From NCBI GenBank assembly GCA_046349875.1, contig JAXMBN010000064.1, forward strand, positions 1-22,180: DNA of 22,180 bases, given 5' to 3'. A program made the position numbers and the translations under genes. Under the pieces are notes generated by a model. That model saw nothing but the letters and a program-made list of their open reading frames with translations. It searched no databases and was not told where the DNA came from. Shown piece by piece: positions 1 through 7,521 of this stretch. How positions within the stretch are numbered: position 1 is the stretch's first letter; the number at the start of each line of letters is the position of its first letter. This stretch comes from JAXMBN01 sp046349875. GTDB taxonomy: Bacteria > Planctomycetota > Planctomycetia > Pirellulales > Pirellulaceae.

Positions 1-775
1 AGTGCTTGAGTTGATTTTTCAACGAGGCAATTTCCTCGCGGTCACCTTTGGATTGAGCCGATTTAAGCAGGTCGCGAATCGTTGCCTCATTGGGTTCATC
101 GTTCAAAAACTTCAAGACGGCGGGTTGATACTTAACACCTTTTCGTGCTTGAATGCGATCGAACGCTGAAGTGAAACGCGATTGTTCGGGAGAACTCGCC
201 ATAGCAGCGCGAATCGGGTTGAGGTCGACATACATCGCGCATGCAAGCAGCCCTGCTTCATCGGCAATTTTTTGCGCTTTGAACCGGCCCTCCCAAAATC
301 TGCCCGTGCATTTGTCTTCGTGGTTGGCTTTTCTTGCGATTGGCTCTGCAAGTGCCCGCATAAACCAGGAAATATCCGAAAGCCTCTTTCGCCAGGACGC
401 AAGTTTTTTAGCGTCCCCAAGAGCACTTTGAATGTCTTGTTGGGTAGGGCTGCCCAGGTGATCTTCCAGCCTCTTTCCCGGAAACAATCGAAGCCACCGC
501 CGTGCTATCTCTTCGTCGTCCCAACCCTGAACGATATCAGGACGCGTTCGCAGGATAACGTGGAGATGGTTGGACATGACCGCATACGTCAACACGTCCA
601 AGCCAAACACAGAAGCTAGCAGTTCCATCCGACGACGGATCCACTCCCGCCGATACTCGTAGTTTTTTCCCGATACGCTGTCCTTGCCCGAAAGATACGC
701 GCGGCGAACACATCGCTGGACGCAATGCACTATTCCAACCTCGTCGTAATGAAATACCTGCGATCTTCTCGACAT
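1..775 (-). CDS. RAYT-like (Y1/HUH, IS200-like) transposase-family protein, 3' end off the window
   Basis: An open frame runs leftward from ATG at 775 through the window edge (258 codons seen, no stop), preceded by a GGAG-type ribosome site. It belongs to the REP-associated tyrosine transposase / Y1_Tnp family: the HUH pair is in MSNHLHVIL (His70, His72), and downstream come RFWEGRF (159-165) and MYVDLNPIRA (181-190), all typical of the planctomycete branch. Canonical members nick and join single-stranded DNA at REP hairpins through one tyrosine. Lined up by eye, the place where RAYTs carry that tyrosine (two residues before the Asn of the FNRR-like block) holds Lys149 here, so activity by the usual chemistry is doubtful. 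A REP-like palindrome lies 88-147 bases upstream. Family assignment is firm; catalytic status is inference. Confidence 0.88.
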   Translation of the reverse strand, partial: MSRRSQVFHYDEVGIVHCVQRCVRRAYLSGKDSVSGKNYEYRREWIRRRMELLASVFGLDVLTYAVMSNHLHVILRTRPDIVQGWDDEEIARRWLRLFPGKRLEDHLGSPTQQDIQSALGDAKKLASWRKRLSDISWFMRALAEPIARKANHEDKCTGRFWEGRFKAQKIADEAGLLACAMYVDLNPIRAAMASSPEQSRFTSAFDRIQARKGVKYQPAVLKFLNDEPNEATIRDLLKSAQSKGDREEIASLKNQLKH

Positions 776-862
776 CGTGGTTCTCCTGGTCGTCCCAATT
801 TACCGACTCGATCGGCGCTGTCAACAATATATGGGTGGCATGTATTGAGGGAAACAAAAAAA

Positions 863-922
863 GCTCCCGGAAGTGAACGAGTCCCAGGGGGGCGGAGGAC
901 TGCGAGCGACGGTTCCGGGAGC
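863..922. repeat. REP-like nested palindrome upstream of the RAYT-like gene
   Basis: A perfect 10-base inverted repeat, GCTCCCGGAA (863-872) and TTCCGGGAGC (913-922), encloses a second stem, AGTCC (880-884) with GGACT (897-901). A seven-A run (856-862) precedes it and a six-T run (926-931) follows, so each strand reads as a stem followed by a U-tract. It lies between divergent genes, where no terminator is needed. Its place beside a RAYT-like gene suggests a REP/BIME-type element; a bidirectional terminator is the alternative. Confidence 0.6.
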
Positions 923-1048
923 AAGTTTTTTAGGAAAGCGGGTTAAGTCAACATCCATGCAGACCGCCCGCATACACTATAAGTTCTGGTTTTGATGGGT
1001 TCGTAACGTTCCCTGCTACTACATTCATCAACGTCTTGCTAGGACTTC

Positions 1049-1063
1049 AGGTCATCATGACCT
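1049..1063. promoter_or_regulatory. 15-base palindrome, possible operator
   Basis: AGGTCATCATGACCT is a perfect palindrome around a single central base, with 7-base arms. The shape suits a dimeric regulator's binding site, and it lies about 200 bases upstream of the sulfatase gene. No regulator gene is nearby, so this rests on symmetry alone. Confidence 0.3.
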
Positions 1064-1181
1064 TGGGTCGCGATGCAAAACCACCGAGCAAACTTACAGG
1101 TTGGTCGTGTTTTGCGTTGAGCCGTTTCCGTCTCAACCACGAGTCGGAGAATAGGGGCGATGCCCTGTCGGGGTCAAGTTG

Positions 1182-1207
1182 AGTTTTGGGAATTCAAAAC
1201 TTTTTTT
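1182..1207 (+). terminator. Weak hairpin plus T-run in the sulfatase leader
   Basis: AGTTTTG (1182-1188) pairs with CAAAACT (1195-1201) across a 6-base loop, followed by seven T (1201-1207). A second, mutually exclusive pairing is possible between TTCAAAA (1193-1199) and TTTTGAA further on (1204-1210). The stem is AT-rich and short. It ends about 50 bases before the sulfatase start, so it could end upstream transcripts or act as a leader attenuator. Confidence 0.3.
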
Positions 1208-1259
1208 GAACTGAGATAGCATTCATCTCATTTATCCTCTCTTTGCATCGATTGCGATT

Positions 1260-2747
1260 ATGGTGTCACGCATCCATTCCCTGCGTCTCGTTCCCATTGT
1301 CAATGGCTTGGTGTTGCTTGCATGCATCGGGCTCATTTCATCAACGCAGGCGAATGACGCCAAGAAGCCCAACGTCATCGTGATCTTGGCTGATGATTTA
1401 GGTTGGACAGATCTTGGTTGTTATGGAAGCGATTTGCACGAGACACCTCATCTCGATGGTTTGGCCAAGTCGGGGATGAGGTTCACTCAGAACTACTCGG
1501 CTTGCACGGTATGTTCCCCAACTCGAGCCGCCTTACTCACCGGAAAATACCCTGCTCGCCTGCACATTACGGATTGGATTCCTGGTGCGATGCCCGAGAA
1601 TCCAAAGTTGCTCGTTCCGGACTGGCAAAAGCACTTGCCTCTCGAAGAGCTCACCTTGGCTGAAGTTTTTCAAGGTGCGGGGTATCGAACGGCGAGCATT
1701 GGGAAGTGGCATTTGGGTACCGAGGAGTTTTATCCGACTCACCACGGTTTTGATCTCAACATTGCGGGTTCTGATAAGCCGCAGCCACCGACCTATTTTG
1801 CTCCTTGGAAAATTCCGACTCTCGAAGAGGGACCCGATGGAAGTTATTTGACGGATCGGTTGGCCGATGAGGCTGTACGCTTCATCGAAGCCAATCGCGA
1901 TGAGCCTTTTTTCCTATATCTACCCCACTTCGCTGTGCATACACCAATTCAAGGTCGCGCTGACCTCGTCGAAAAATACAAAGGCAAAGTCCGCGACACG
2001 CTTCGTCACAAGAATCCTCATTACGCGGCGATGGTCGAGAGTCTCGATCAGGCGGTGGGCAAGGTTTTGATCAAGCTCGAAGAACTCCAATTGGATAAAA
2101 ATACGATCGTGGTATTCACTTCCGACAACGGAGGCTTGATCACCCGCGGTACAACGACGAATCAGCCTCTTCGGTATGGAAAGGCATCGGCCTATGAAGG
2201 TGGAGTCCGTGTTCCACTGATCGTGCGTTGGCCTGGTCAAACCAAATCGGCATCGATTTGCGATGCACCCATCATCACGATGGACTTGTTCCCAACCTTG
2301 GTTGCATGTGCTGGCTTAGCGGTTCCGAGCAACGCAGGATCTTCGGCAGCTGGACCTGGATGTGATGGAATCAGTATCGTTCCGCTCCTCAATGGGAGTC
2401 AAACGCTTACCGATCGAACGGAGCTCTTTTGGCATTACCCACACCACCAGCATTATCAGTTGGGTGGAGCCACTCCCTATTCTGCCATTCGGTCGGGCGA
2501 TCACAAGTTGATCGAATTCCACAATGATGGGCATGTGGAGTTGTATCATGTACGAGACGATATTGGTGAATCGAAAGACCTCGCCAAGCAGCAGCCCGAA
2601 TTAGCTTCGCAACTGCACCGTCGACTTCAAGCTTGGCGACAAGAAGTCGGGGCTCAAATGCCTTTGCCCAATCCTAAGTACGATCCTTCCAAACCCGAAC
2701 ACACTCCACCTCCGGTTCGCAAGAATTCCAAGAGCGCTCCGTCCTAG
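1260..2747 (+). CDS. Exported arylsulfatase (type I, formylglycine-dependent)
   Basis: A 495-residue arylsulfatase A-type enzyme that hydrolyses sulfate esters, probably of sulfated polysaccharide outside the cytoplasm. Residues 1-31 form a signal peptide (hydrophobic core, cleavage near STQA-N). The metal/active-site set is complete: Asp45-Asp46 in ILADDLGW; Cys85 in CSPTR, the CxPxR motif whose cysteine an FGE-type enzyme turns into formylglycine; Arg89; Lys149 and His151 in GKWHLG; His227 in HFAVHTP; Asp289-Asn290 in SDNGG; Lys308. Length is normal for the family. The start at 1260 gives a clean signal peptide, but no Shine-Dalgarno is seen. It leads a same-strand group with a second sulfatase and a propeller protein. 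The exact substrate cannot be read from the sequence. Confidence 0.95.
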   Translation: MVSRIHSLRLVPIVNGLVLLACIGLISSTQANDAKKPNVIVILADDLGWTDLGCYGSDLHETPHLDGLAKSGMRFTQNYSACTVCSPTRAALLTGKYPARLHITDWIPGAMPENPKLLVPDWQKHLPLEELTLAEVFQGAGYRTASIGKWHLGTEEFYPTHHGFDLNIAGSDKPQPPTYFAPWKIPTLEEGPDGSYLTDRLADEAVRFIEANRDEPFFLYLPHFAVHTPIQGRADLVEKYKGKVRDTLRHKNPHYAAMVESLDQAVGKVLIKLEELQLDKNTIVVFTSDNGGLITRGTTTNQPLRYGKASAYEGGVRVPLIVRWPGQTKSASICDAPIITMDLFPTLVACAGLAVPSNAGSSAAGPGCDGISIVPLLNGSQTLTDRTELFWHYPHHQHYQLGGATPYSAIRSGDHKLIEFHNDGHVELYHVRDDIGESKDLAKQQPELASQLHRRLQAWRQEVGAQMPLPNPKYDPSKPEHTPPPVRKNSKSAPS

Positions 2748-2826
2748 CCAACGCCGAGATGAATGATTCCATCCCTGACTCGACGATACGCGAGCGACCC
2801 GCCACAATGAGCTTGAGCCTACCTAC

Positions 2827-2866
2827 CTTTGCAGCGGATGCATGTATTTGACCGCTGTCTGCAAAG
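2827..2866 (+). terminator. Imperfect hairpin between the two sulfatase genes
   Basis: CTTTGC...GCGG (2827-2837) pairs with CCGCT...GCAAAG (2852-2866), with a 4-base bulge on the right arm. There is no T-run. It may be a weak terminator or an mRNA-processing/stability stem within a sulfatase operon. Confidence 0.25.
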
Positions 2867-2895
2867 ACTTTCTGTCGTGTTAGAAAGAAGCAATC

Positions 2896-4368
2896 ATGAA
2901 TACCCCATATCGAGCTTGTTTGAGAAACTGGTTGCGAGTTGCATGGTTCAGTTTGCTTTTCATCGCCTTTCCAAGATCCCTTCTGGCAGGCGAACGTCCC
3001 AATGTTTTGTTTCTCTTCGCGGATGACTTTACTTATGAAGCCATTCGGTCTTTAGGCAAGGTCGATATTGAAACTCCCAATCTTGACCGAATTGCATCCA
3101 GAGGGACAGCGTTTACGCATGCGTATAACATGGGATCTTGGAGTGGTGCCGTCTGTGTCGCGAGTCGCCACATGCTGATCACAGGGCGATCGGTATGGCG
3201 AGCCGAAGCGGCGTCCAAGAGAGCGGATGCAGAACGAGAAGCGGGGCGCATATGGCCAATCGTATTAAAGCAAGCAGGCTACGATACCTATATGACTGGG
3301 AAGTGGCATATTCAAACGCCAGCCGATCGCTGCTTTGACGTTGTTCGACATGTGCGGGGAGGAATGCCTTCCACCGTAGAAGCGGCTTACCATCGACCCG
3401 AGGAAGGTGTCGAAGATCGATGGTCACCTAGTGATCCTTCGCTGGGTGGTTTTTGGGAAGGGGGGAAACACTGGTCAGAAGTCACGGCCGACGATGCCAT
3501 CGATTTCCTCAAGCTGACTCGCGATCAATCCAATCCCTTCTTCATGTATGTAGCGTTCAACGCTCCTCATGATCCAAGACAGTCGCCACGCGAATACCTC
3601 GAAAAGTATCCCCTAGATCGCATTGTGTTACCTAAATCGTTCCAGCCTTTGTATCCGTACAAAGATGACATTGGTTGCGGAAAGTCATTGCGCGATGAGC
3701 AGTTGGCTCCGTTTCCAAGAACGGAATATTCGGTTCGCGTTCATCGACGCGAATACTATGCGTTAATTACCCATCTCGATGCGCAGATCGGTCGGGTACT
3801 CGATGCCTTGGAAGCATCTGGCAAGGCTGACAATACTTGGATCTTTTTTACGGCCGATCACGGGCTGGCTGTGGGGCATCACGGTCTCATGGGCAAGCAG
3901 AATATGTATGAACACAGTTTGCGAGTCCCGTTCTTGGTCGTCGATCCTCGATCCAAAAAACAGCAGAGCATCTCAGCCCCGATCTATCTCCAAGATGTCA
4001 TGACTACCAGTCTTGAGTTGGCTGGAGTTTCCAAACCCGAATGGACGGAGTTTCATAGCGTATTACCCTTGATGCAGGGAAAGCGAAAAACCTCCTACTA
4101 TCCGGAAATCTATGGGGCTTATCTCGGTTTGCAACGATGTGTGATCGATGATCACTGGAAGTTGATCGTCTACCCCAAGTCAAAGACGGTTCGACTCTAC
4201 AATCTTCAAAAGGATCCGCTGGAGATGGAGGACTTGGCAGCATCTCCTCGTTCGCAAGAACGAATCCGAAAGCTCTTTGCTAAGCTGCAAATGCTTCAAT
4301 CGCGATACGATGATCGATTGAAGCTTGAAGAGTCTTTTCCCGAACTGGTTACATCCGTAGCTCCATAG
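2896..4368 (+). CDS. Exported sulfatase with CxAxR motif
   Basis: A 490-residue formylglycine-dependent sulfatase, choline-sulfatase/iduronate-sulfatase-like in layout. The signal peptide covers about residues 1-31 (cleavage near SLLAG). Metal ligands are Asp43-Asp44 in LFADDFTY and Asp321-His322 in TADHG. The activation motif is CVASR (Cys87-Arg91): the C/S-x-P/A-x-R pattern with alanine in place of the common proline, an accepted variant. Lys136 and His138 (GKWH), His225 (APHDP) and Lys334 (GKQNMYEH) complete the site. It lies 148 bases after the first sulfatase and 49 bases before the propeller gene, so the three may be co-transcribed. The start at 2896 gives the signal peptide, with AAAGAAG upstream as a possible weak ribosome site. 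The substrate is unknown. Confidence 0.94.
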   Translation: MNTPYRACLRNWLRVAWFSLLFIAFPRSLLAGERPNVLFLFADDFTYEAIRSLGKVDIETPNLDRIASRGTAFTHAYNMGSWSGAVCVASRHMLITGRSVWRAEAASKRADAEREAGRIWPIVLKQAGYDTYMTGKWHIQTPADRCFDVVRHVRGGMPSTVEAAYHRPEEGVEDRWSPSDPSLGGFWEGGKHWSEVTADDAIDFLKLTRDQSNPFFMYVAFNAPHDPRQSPREYLEKYPLDRIVLPKSFQPLYPYKDDIGCGKSLRDEQLAPFPRTEYSVRVHRREYYALITHLDAQIGRVLDALEASGKADNTWIFFTADHGLAVGHHGLMGKQNMYEHSLRVPFLVVDPRSKKQQSISAPIYLQDVMTTSLELAGVSKPEWTEFHSVLPLMQGKRKTSYYPEIYGAYLGLQRCVIDDHWKLIVYPKSKTVRLYNLQKDPLEMEDLAASPRSQERIRKLFAKLQMLQSRYDDRLKLEESFPELVTSVAP

Positions 4369-4417
4369 TGTGTCGCAGAGTCGAGATCTTGGTGCTTGGT
4401 GGAAGAAGGAACGATTC

Positions 4418-5515
4418 ATGAGTCGAAAAGCAATGGCCATCCTCAGTATGGCACTTTGGTCGAGTGTGACTTGGATTGCACCCTGTTGGGGACTCGATGA
4501 AAGTGAACGGGTTCGAGTAGTGGCACCGGGGACAGATGGACAAGCCATCATAGCCCGAAACGATGCCAAGGGAAACCTTCACGTCTTGTTCCAGAGTCCT
4601 ACAGGACCCCGCTATGGTTACTCTGACAATGGAGGACGAACATATGCAAAGACACTATCGGTGGTTGATCCAACACTGTTTCCCAAGAACTTGGAATTCA
4701 CTGTTTGGGATTTGGCGATCAGCCCTCAGGGTACCGTGCATGTGGCTTTAGGAACGAACGCTTGGAAGCTGAAGCTTCCTCAAGAGGAATGGGGCTTTTA
4801 TTACTGCAGCCTGGCGCCGGATCAAGAAGCATTTGCGCCGCTTCGCAATATCAATCGCAAGCCGAGTGAAGGGTTTTCACTGGCGGCAGATGCCAAAGGG
4901 AAGCTGACTGCGTGCTGGTTAGCCGACAAGCTCTATGTGCAGACATCCCAGGATGATGGAAAGACTTTTAGCGATCCCATGGAACTCGATCCATCTTTCA
5001 ATCCTTGCAATTGCTGTACAACCAGCTGTGCTTATGGCCAAGATGGAAGGCTTGCCATCTTGTATCGTGAGGAGACCAATAATGATCGCGACATGTTTTT
5101 GATCTTATGGGATCAAAACACAGGAGTGAAAACGCGGCAGCGAGTAAGCCAGACATCGTGGAAGGTGGATTCGTGTCCGATGACCTACTATTCGGTAGTG
5201 CCTCATGATCAAGGATATTTGGCAATCTGGCCAACCAAGGGAATGATCTATTTCGCGATACTCGATGCCGATGGCAAGGTCCGCGATGGAAAGGAGCATC
5301 CGACCTTGGGGGCTAATGGAATGCGATCCGGAATGTCGTTGGTTTCCGATCGGAGGGGAAACTTCCTAGCGGCCTGGAAGAAAGATAACAAGCTCGCTTG
5401 GCAACTTTATGATTCGAAGCTGCGCCCTCAAGGTGTAATACAAGAGGCTTCTAGCCCAGGGGCTGGATCGGCTGTTTCTGTTGATGCTCAGGGGAAATTT
5501 GTTTTGTTTCGTTAG
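4418..5515 (+). CDS. Secreted BNR/Asp-box propeller protein (sialidase-like fold)
   Basis: A start at 4418 (365 residues) is preferred over the in-frame ATG at 4370, because it has AAGGA 8 bases upstream and begins directly with a signal peptide (about 25 residues, ending near APCWG). Two Asp-boxes are visible, SDNGGRTY (69-76) and SQDDGKTF (177-184), the hallmark of sialidase-type six-bladed propellers. A cysteine cluster, CNCCTTSC (197-204), is followed by RDMFLILW and later WKVDSCPM, a pattern known from a family of 'exo-alpha-sialidase'-labelled proteins of unproven function. I do not see the full Arg triad of true sialidases, so a glycan-binding or structural role is as likely as hydrolysis. 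It follows the second sulfatase by 49 bases, which points to sulfated-glycan use. Confidence 0.78.
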   Translation: MSRKAMAILSMALWSSVTWIAPCWGLDESERVRVVAPGTDGQAIIARNDAKGNLHVLFQSPTGPRYGYSDNGGRTYAKTLSVVDPTLFPKNLEFTVWDLAISPQGTVHVALGTNAWKLKLPQEEWGFYYCSLAPDQEAFAPLRNINRKPSEGFSLAADAKGKLTACWLADKLYVQTSQDDGKTFSDPMELDPSFNPCNCCTTSCAYGQDGRLAILYREETNNDRDMFLILWDQNTGVKTRQRVSQTSWKVDSCPMTYYSVVPHDQGYLAIWPTKGMIYFAILDADGKVRDGKEHPTLGANGMRSGMSLVSDRRGNFLAAWKKDNKLAWQLYDSKLRPQGVIQEASSPGAGSAVSVDAQGKFVLFR

Positions 5516-5529
5516 CTCACTCAATGCAA

Positions 5530-5563
5530 CTCACATCTTCGATTGGCGTGTCGAAGATGTGAG
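5530..5563. terminator. Perfect 13-base hairpin between convergent genes
   Basis: CTCACATCTTCGA (5530-5542) pairs exactly with TCGAAGATGTGAG (5551-5563) over an 8-base loop. It lies between the end of the propeller gene (5515) and the end of the convergent repeat-protein gene (5592), so it can serve both. It has no T-tract on either side. Confidence 0.7.
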
Positions 5564-5591
5564 GTCCTATTCAAAGATATCGATCCCATCT

Positions 5592-6788
5592 CTAGAAGAG
5601 TTGTTCGAAATCGACAACGTTGAGAGTGGTGATGTGATTGCCGAGTAGGTCAAAAAACTTGTCGGTATTGTTGCCGCCATTGATGTTGGCTACACGCAAG
5701 GTCGTATCGCGTAGACGGAATTCATCGCGGTCTTTTCCGAGGTCGGCGAAGAGTTCATCGGCGATGACTTGATTGAATCGTACGATATCATCATCGTCAC
5801 CGGTCAGGATGGTGATATCTTTTTCGCTCGACAGAGTCAATTTCGTCAAGTCGATCGTATCTTTGCCATTGGCCGTTTCGATGCGTAGGTTGCCAGCGAC
5901 TTGAACAGTTTCGAATAGAACTTGATCATTGCCTGAGCCTGTTTTGAATTCGGCATTATTGTTAATGAAAGAGTTCTTAACGCGAACGATGTCATCTCCA
6001 TCGGCCGTGTCGACGGATACGGTTCCACCGAAGGGTCCATATTCGTTGAACTCGACCGTGTCGGCATCGGCTCCCGTGTTGACACGCAGGTCATTGGATT
6101 GCGTTTGATTTTTGAGTAAGACCGAATCTTTGCCTGCACCGGAATCAATTCGGATACGATCACTGAAAGCGTGATTCAACGTGATCGAATCGGCTTCGGT
6201 GGAGGCTTGGATGTCGAGAAGATTATCGATGTTGGAGAATTCGATCTTCGTGGAATCGGCACCAGCTCCGAGGTTGAGATTGAAGTTGTTGGCGAGCATC
6301 GTTGAAGTGTTGACGATGTCGTCTCCGGCACCTGTGTTGACATTCAACGTGCGGTAACTGCCATCCAGTGTCACTTGGTCAGCGTCGTTGTCAGTATTGA
6401 TCGTCGTCGTACCTTGGACATTGACTTTACCGAGAATGACTTTGTCCTTACCGGCTCCCATGGTCACATTAAGATTTCCATGGACGTCATCATTGAAGAG
6501 CACGCCGCCCATCACAAACTTGTCGTCACCACCTTTGAGATCGACCGAGATTCCGCCTTTGAAGCTGAAGAGCTTATCTTCTTTGCCATTGATTTTGGTA
6601 CCGTTAAGGCCGGTTACTTTGTAGATGTTGCCAACAGATTGATGGATTTCGATTTGATTGGCATTGTTGTCACCTACGACCCGTAGTTCTTCGTTGACGA
6701 CCGAGACCGAGACATTGCCAGCTTTGAGTTCTCGGGATTCGAGAGCTTCGAGGGACATGCGGCGAACGTGTGTGCTTTTGCGAGTCAT
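5592..6788 (-). CDS. Planctomycete cell-surface/secreted RTX-like repeat protein
   Basis: A 398-residue acidic repeat protein. The start at 6788 (MTRKSTHVRRMSLEALESREL) is chosen over an ATG 25 codons upstream because AAAGGA lies about 10 bases before it and because it opens with the basic stretch plus LEALESREL-type motif that marks exported planctomycete proteins. From about residue 75 on it has some eleven repeats with a 20-24 residue period, each built round a Gly-x-Gly/Asp-Asp turn: NTGAGDDIVN, DSGAGKDSVLL, NTGADADTVEF, DTADGDDIVRV, KTGSGNDQVLF, LTGDDDDIVRF. These resemble degenerate RTX/haemolysin calcium-binding turns and predict a beta-roll or beta-helix. No C-terminal membrane anchor is seen. 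Its function is unknown; adhesion or a surface scaffold is plausible. Confidence 0.82.
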   Translation of the reverse strand: MTRKSTHVRRMSLEALESRELKAGNVSVSVVNEELRVVGDNNANQIEIHQSVGNIYKVTGLNGTKINGKEDKLFSFKGGISVDLKGGDDKFVMGGVLFNDDVHGNLNVTMGAGKDKVILGKVNVQGTTTINTDNDADQVTLDGSYRTLNVNTGAGDDIVNTSTMLANNFNLNLGAGADSTKIEFSNIDNLLDIQASTEADSITLNHAFSDRIRIDSGAGKDSVLLKNQTQSNDLRVNTGADADTVEFNEYGPFGGTVSVDTADGDDIVRVKNSFINNNAEFKTGSGNDQVLFETVQVAGNLRIETANGKDTIDLTKLTLSSEKDITILTGDDDDIVRFNQVIADELFADLGKDRDEFRLRDTTLRVANINGGNNTDKFFDLLGNHITTLNVVDFEQLF

Positions 6789-7143
6789 GATTCCGTTTCC
6801 TTTGTGACAAGATGGTTTTGAGAAGAGTGTCTTGCGACAAAGTAGAAAGCGAACCCTTGGCACAATTGTTACAAACCGATTTCGGAAACCGCGCGAGCTC
6901 GCAGAGAATCGAATAGCTCATTGGGATCGGTGCCGAAACGTACGGGAAGAATCAAGAAGGGGCGCGCTAGGCTGCGCCGTATCGTCCAAGGAGGGTGTGA
7001 GAAGAGTTGAAAGCGGGGGGCCAATCGGCCCCAATGCTTGCAATAGTATCTCCAACGACGATCGGTGAGCGATCAAAGGTTCTCGCCGCTGGATGCTAGG
7101 AGTCGACGGGATCTTAGAGTTGTCGGGGTTGAGAGGCTTTCCG
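6789..7143. other. Intergenic region between the rhodanese and repeat-protein genes
   Basis: 355 bases with no convincing gene. Possible readings in either direction are basic or proline/serine-rich and match no family. A short GGCGC/GCGCC stem near 6961-6978 could follow the rhodanese transcript. The promoter of the repeat-protein gene should lie here, but no clear -35/-10 pair was recognised. Confidence 0.4.
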
Positions 7144-7521
7144 TTACGGACGTTCGATGGGAAAGTGATTCTCGGTCCAGCTTCGCCATCCACCATCCAT
7201 CGAGATGACGTTGGTGTATCCCATTTTTTGAAGATTGTCTGCGGACAGTGCCGATCGGAATCCGCCACCGCAATAAAGTACGAGCTCTACCGTTGGGTCG
7301 GGAAATGCTGTTTCGATATCCCGTTCGATAACGCCCTTGCTTATGTGTTTCGCGCCAGGCAGGTGTCCGGCCGCGAACTCACTTTCTTCTCGAACATCGA
7401 TGAGGTTCATCGATTCGCCACGATCGAGTCGTTCCTTTACGTCGTGAACCGTGCACTCGCGAACGCGGGATCGCGCATCGTTGACAATATTGAGAAACTG
7501 GGGGGAGTGGTGTTTGGCCAT
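7144..7521 (-). CDS. Single-domain rhodanese-like sulfurtransferase
   Basis: A 125-residue protein that is one complete rhodanese domain (about residues 18-120), with no signal peptide, hence cytoplasmic. Rhodaneses carry a persulfide on an active-site cysteine and move sulfane sulfur between thiols. The domain markers are present: NLIDVREESEFAAGHLPGA (39-57), the catalytic loop LYCGGGFRS with Cys84 and Arg89, then MGYTNVISMDGGW. The six-residue CGGGFR loop is the length typical of sulfur-handling members rather than Cdc25-like phosphatases. It appears to be transcribed alone, so its sulfur donor and acceptor cannot be inferred. No strong ribosome site is seen before ATG 7521. Confidence 0.92.
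   Translation of the reverse strand: MAKHHSPQFLNIVNDARSRVRECTVHDVKERLDRGESMNLIDVREESEFAAGHLPGAKHISKGVIERDIETAFPDPTVELVLYCGGGFRSALSADNLQKMGYTNVISMDGGWRSWTENHFPIERP

Larger units (their letters stand above)
923..1259. other. Intergenic region upstream of the first sulfatase gene
   Basis: No convincing gene is seen. It holds a 15-base perfect palindrome at 1049-1063 and a short hairpin with a T-run at 1182-1207, both listed separately. No clear -35/-10 pair was found for the sulfatase gene. Confidence 0.5.

Noticed and set aside
153..619. Plus-strand open frames opposite the RAYT-like gene
   Set aside because: They are complements of a gene with strong family motifs and show no motifs of their own.
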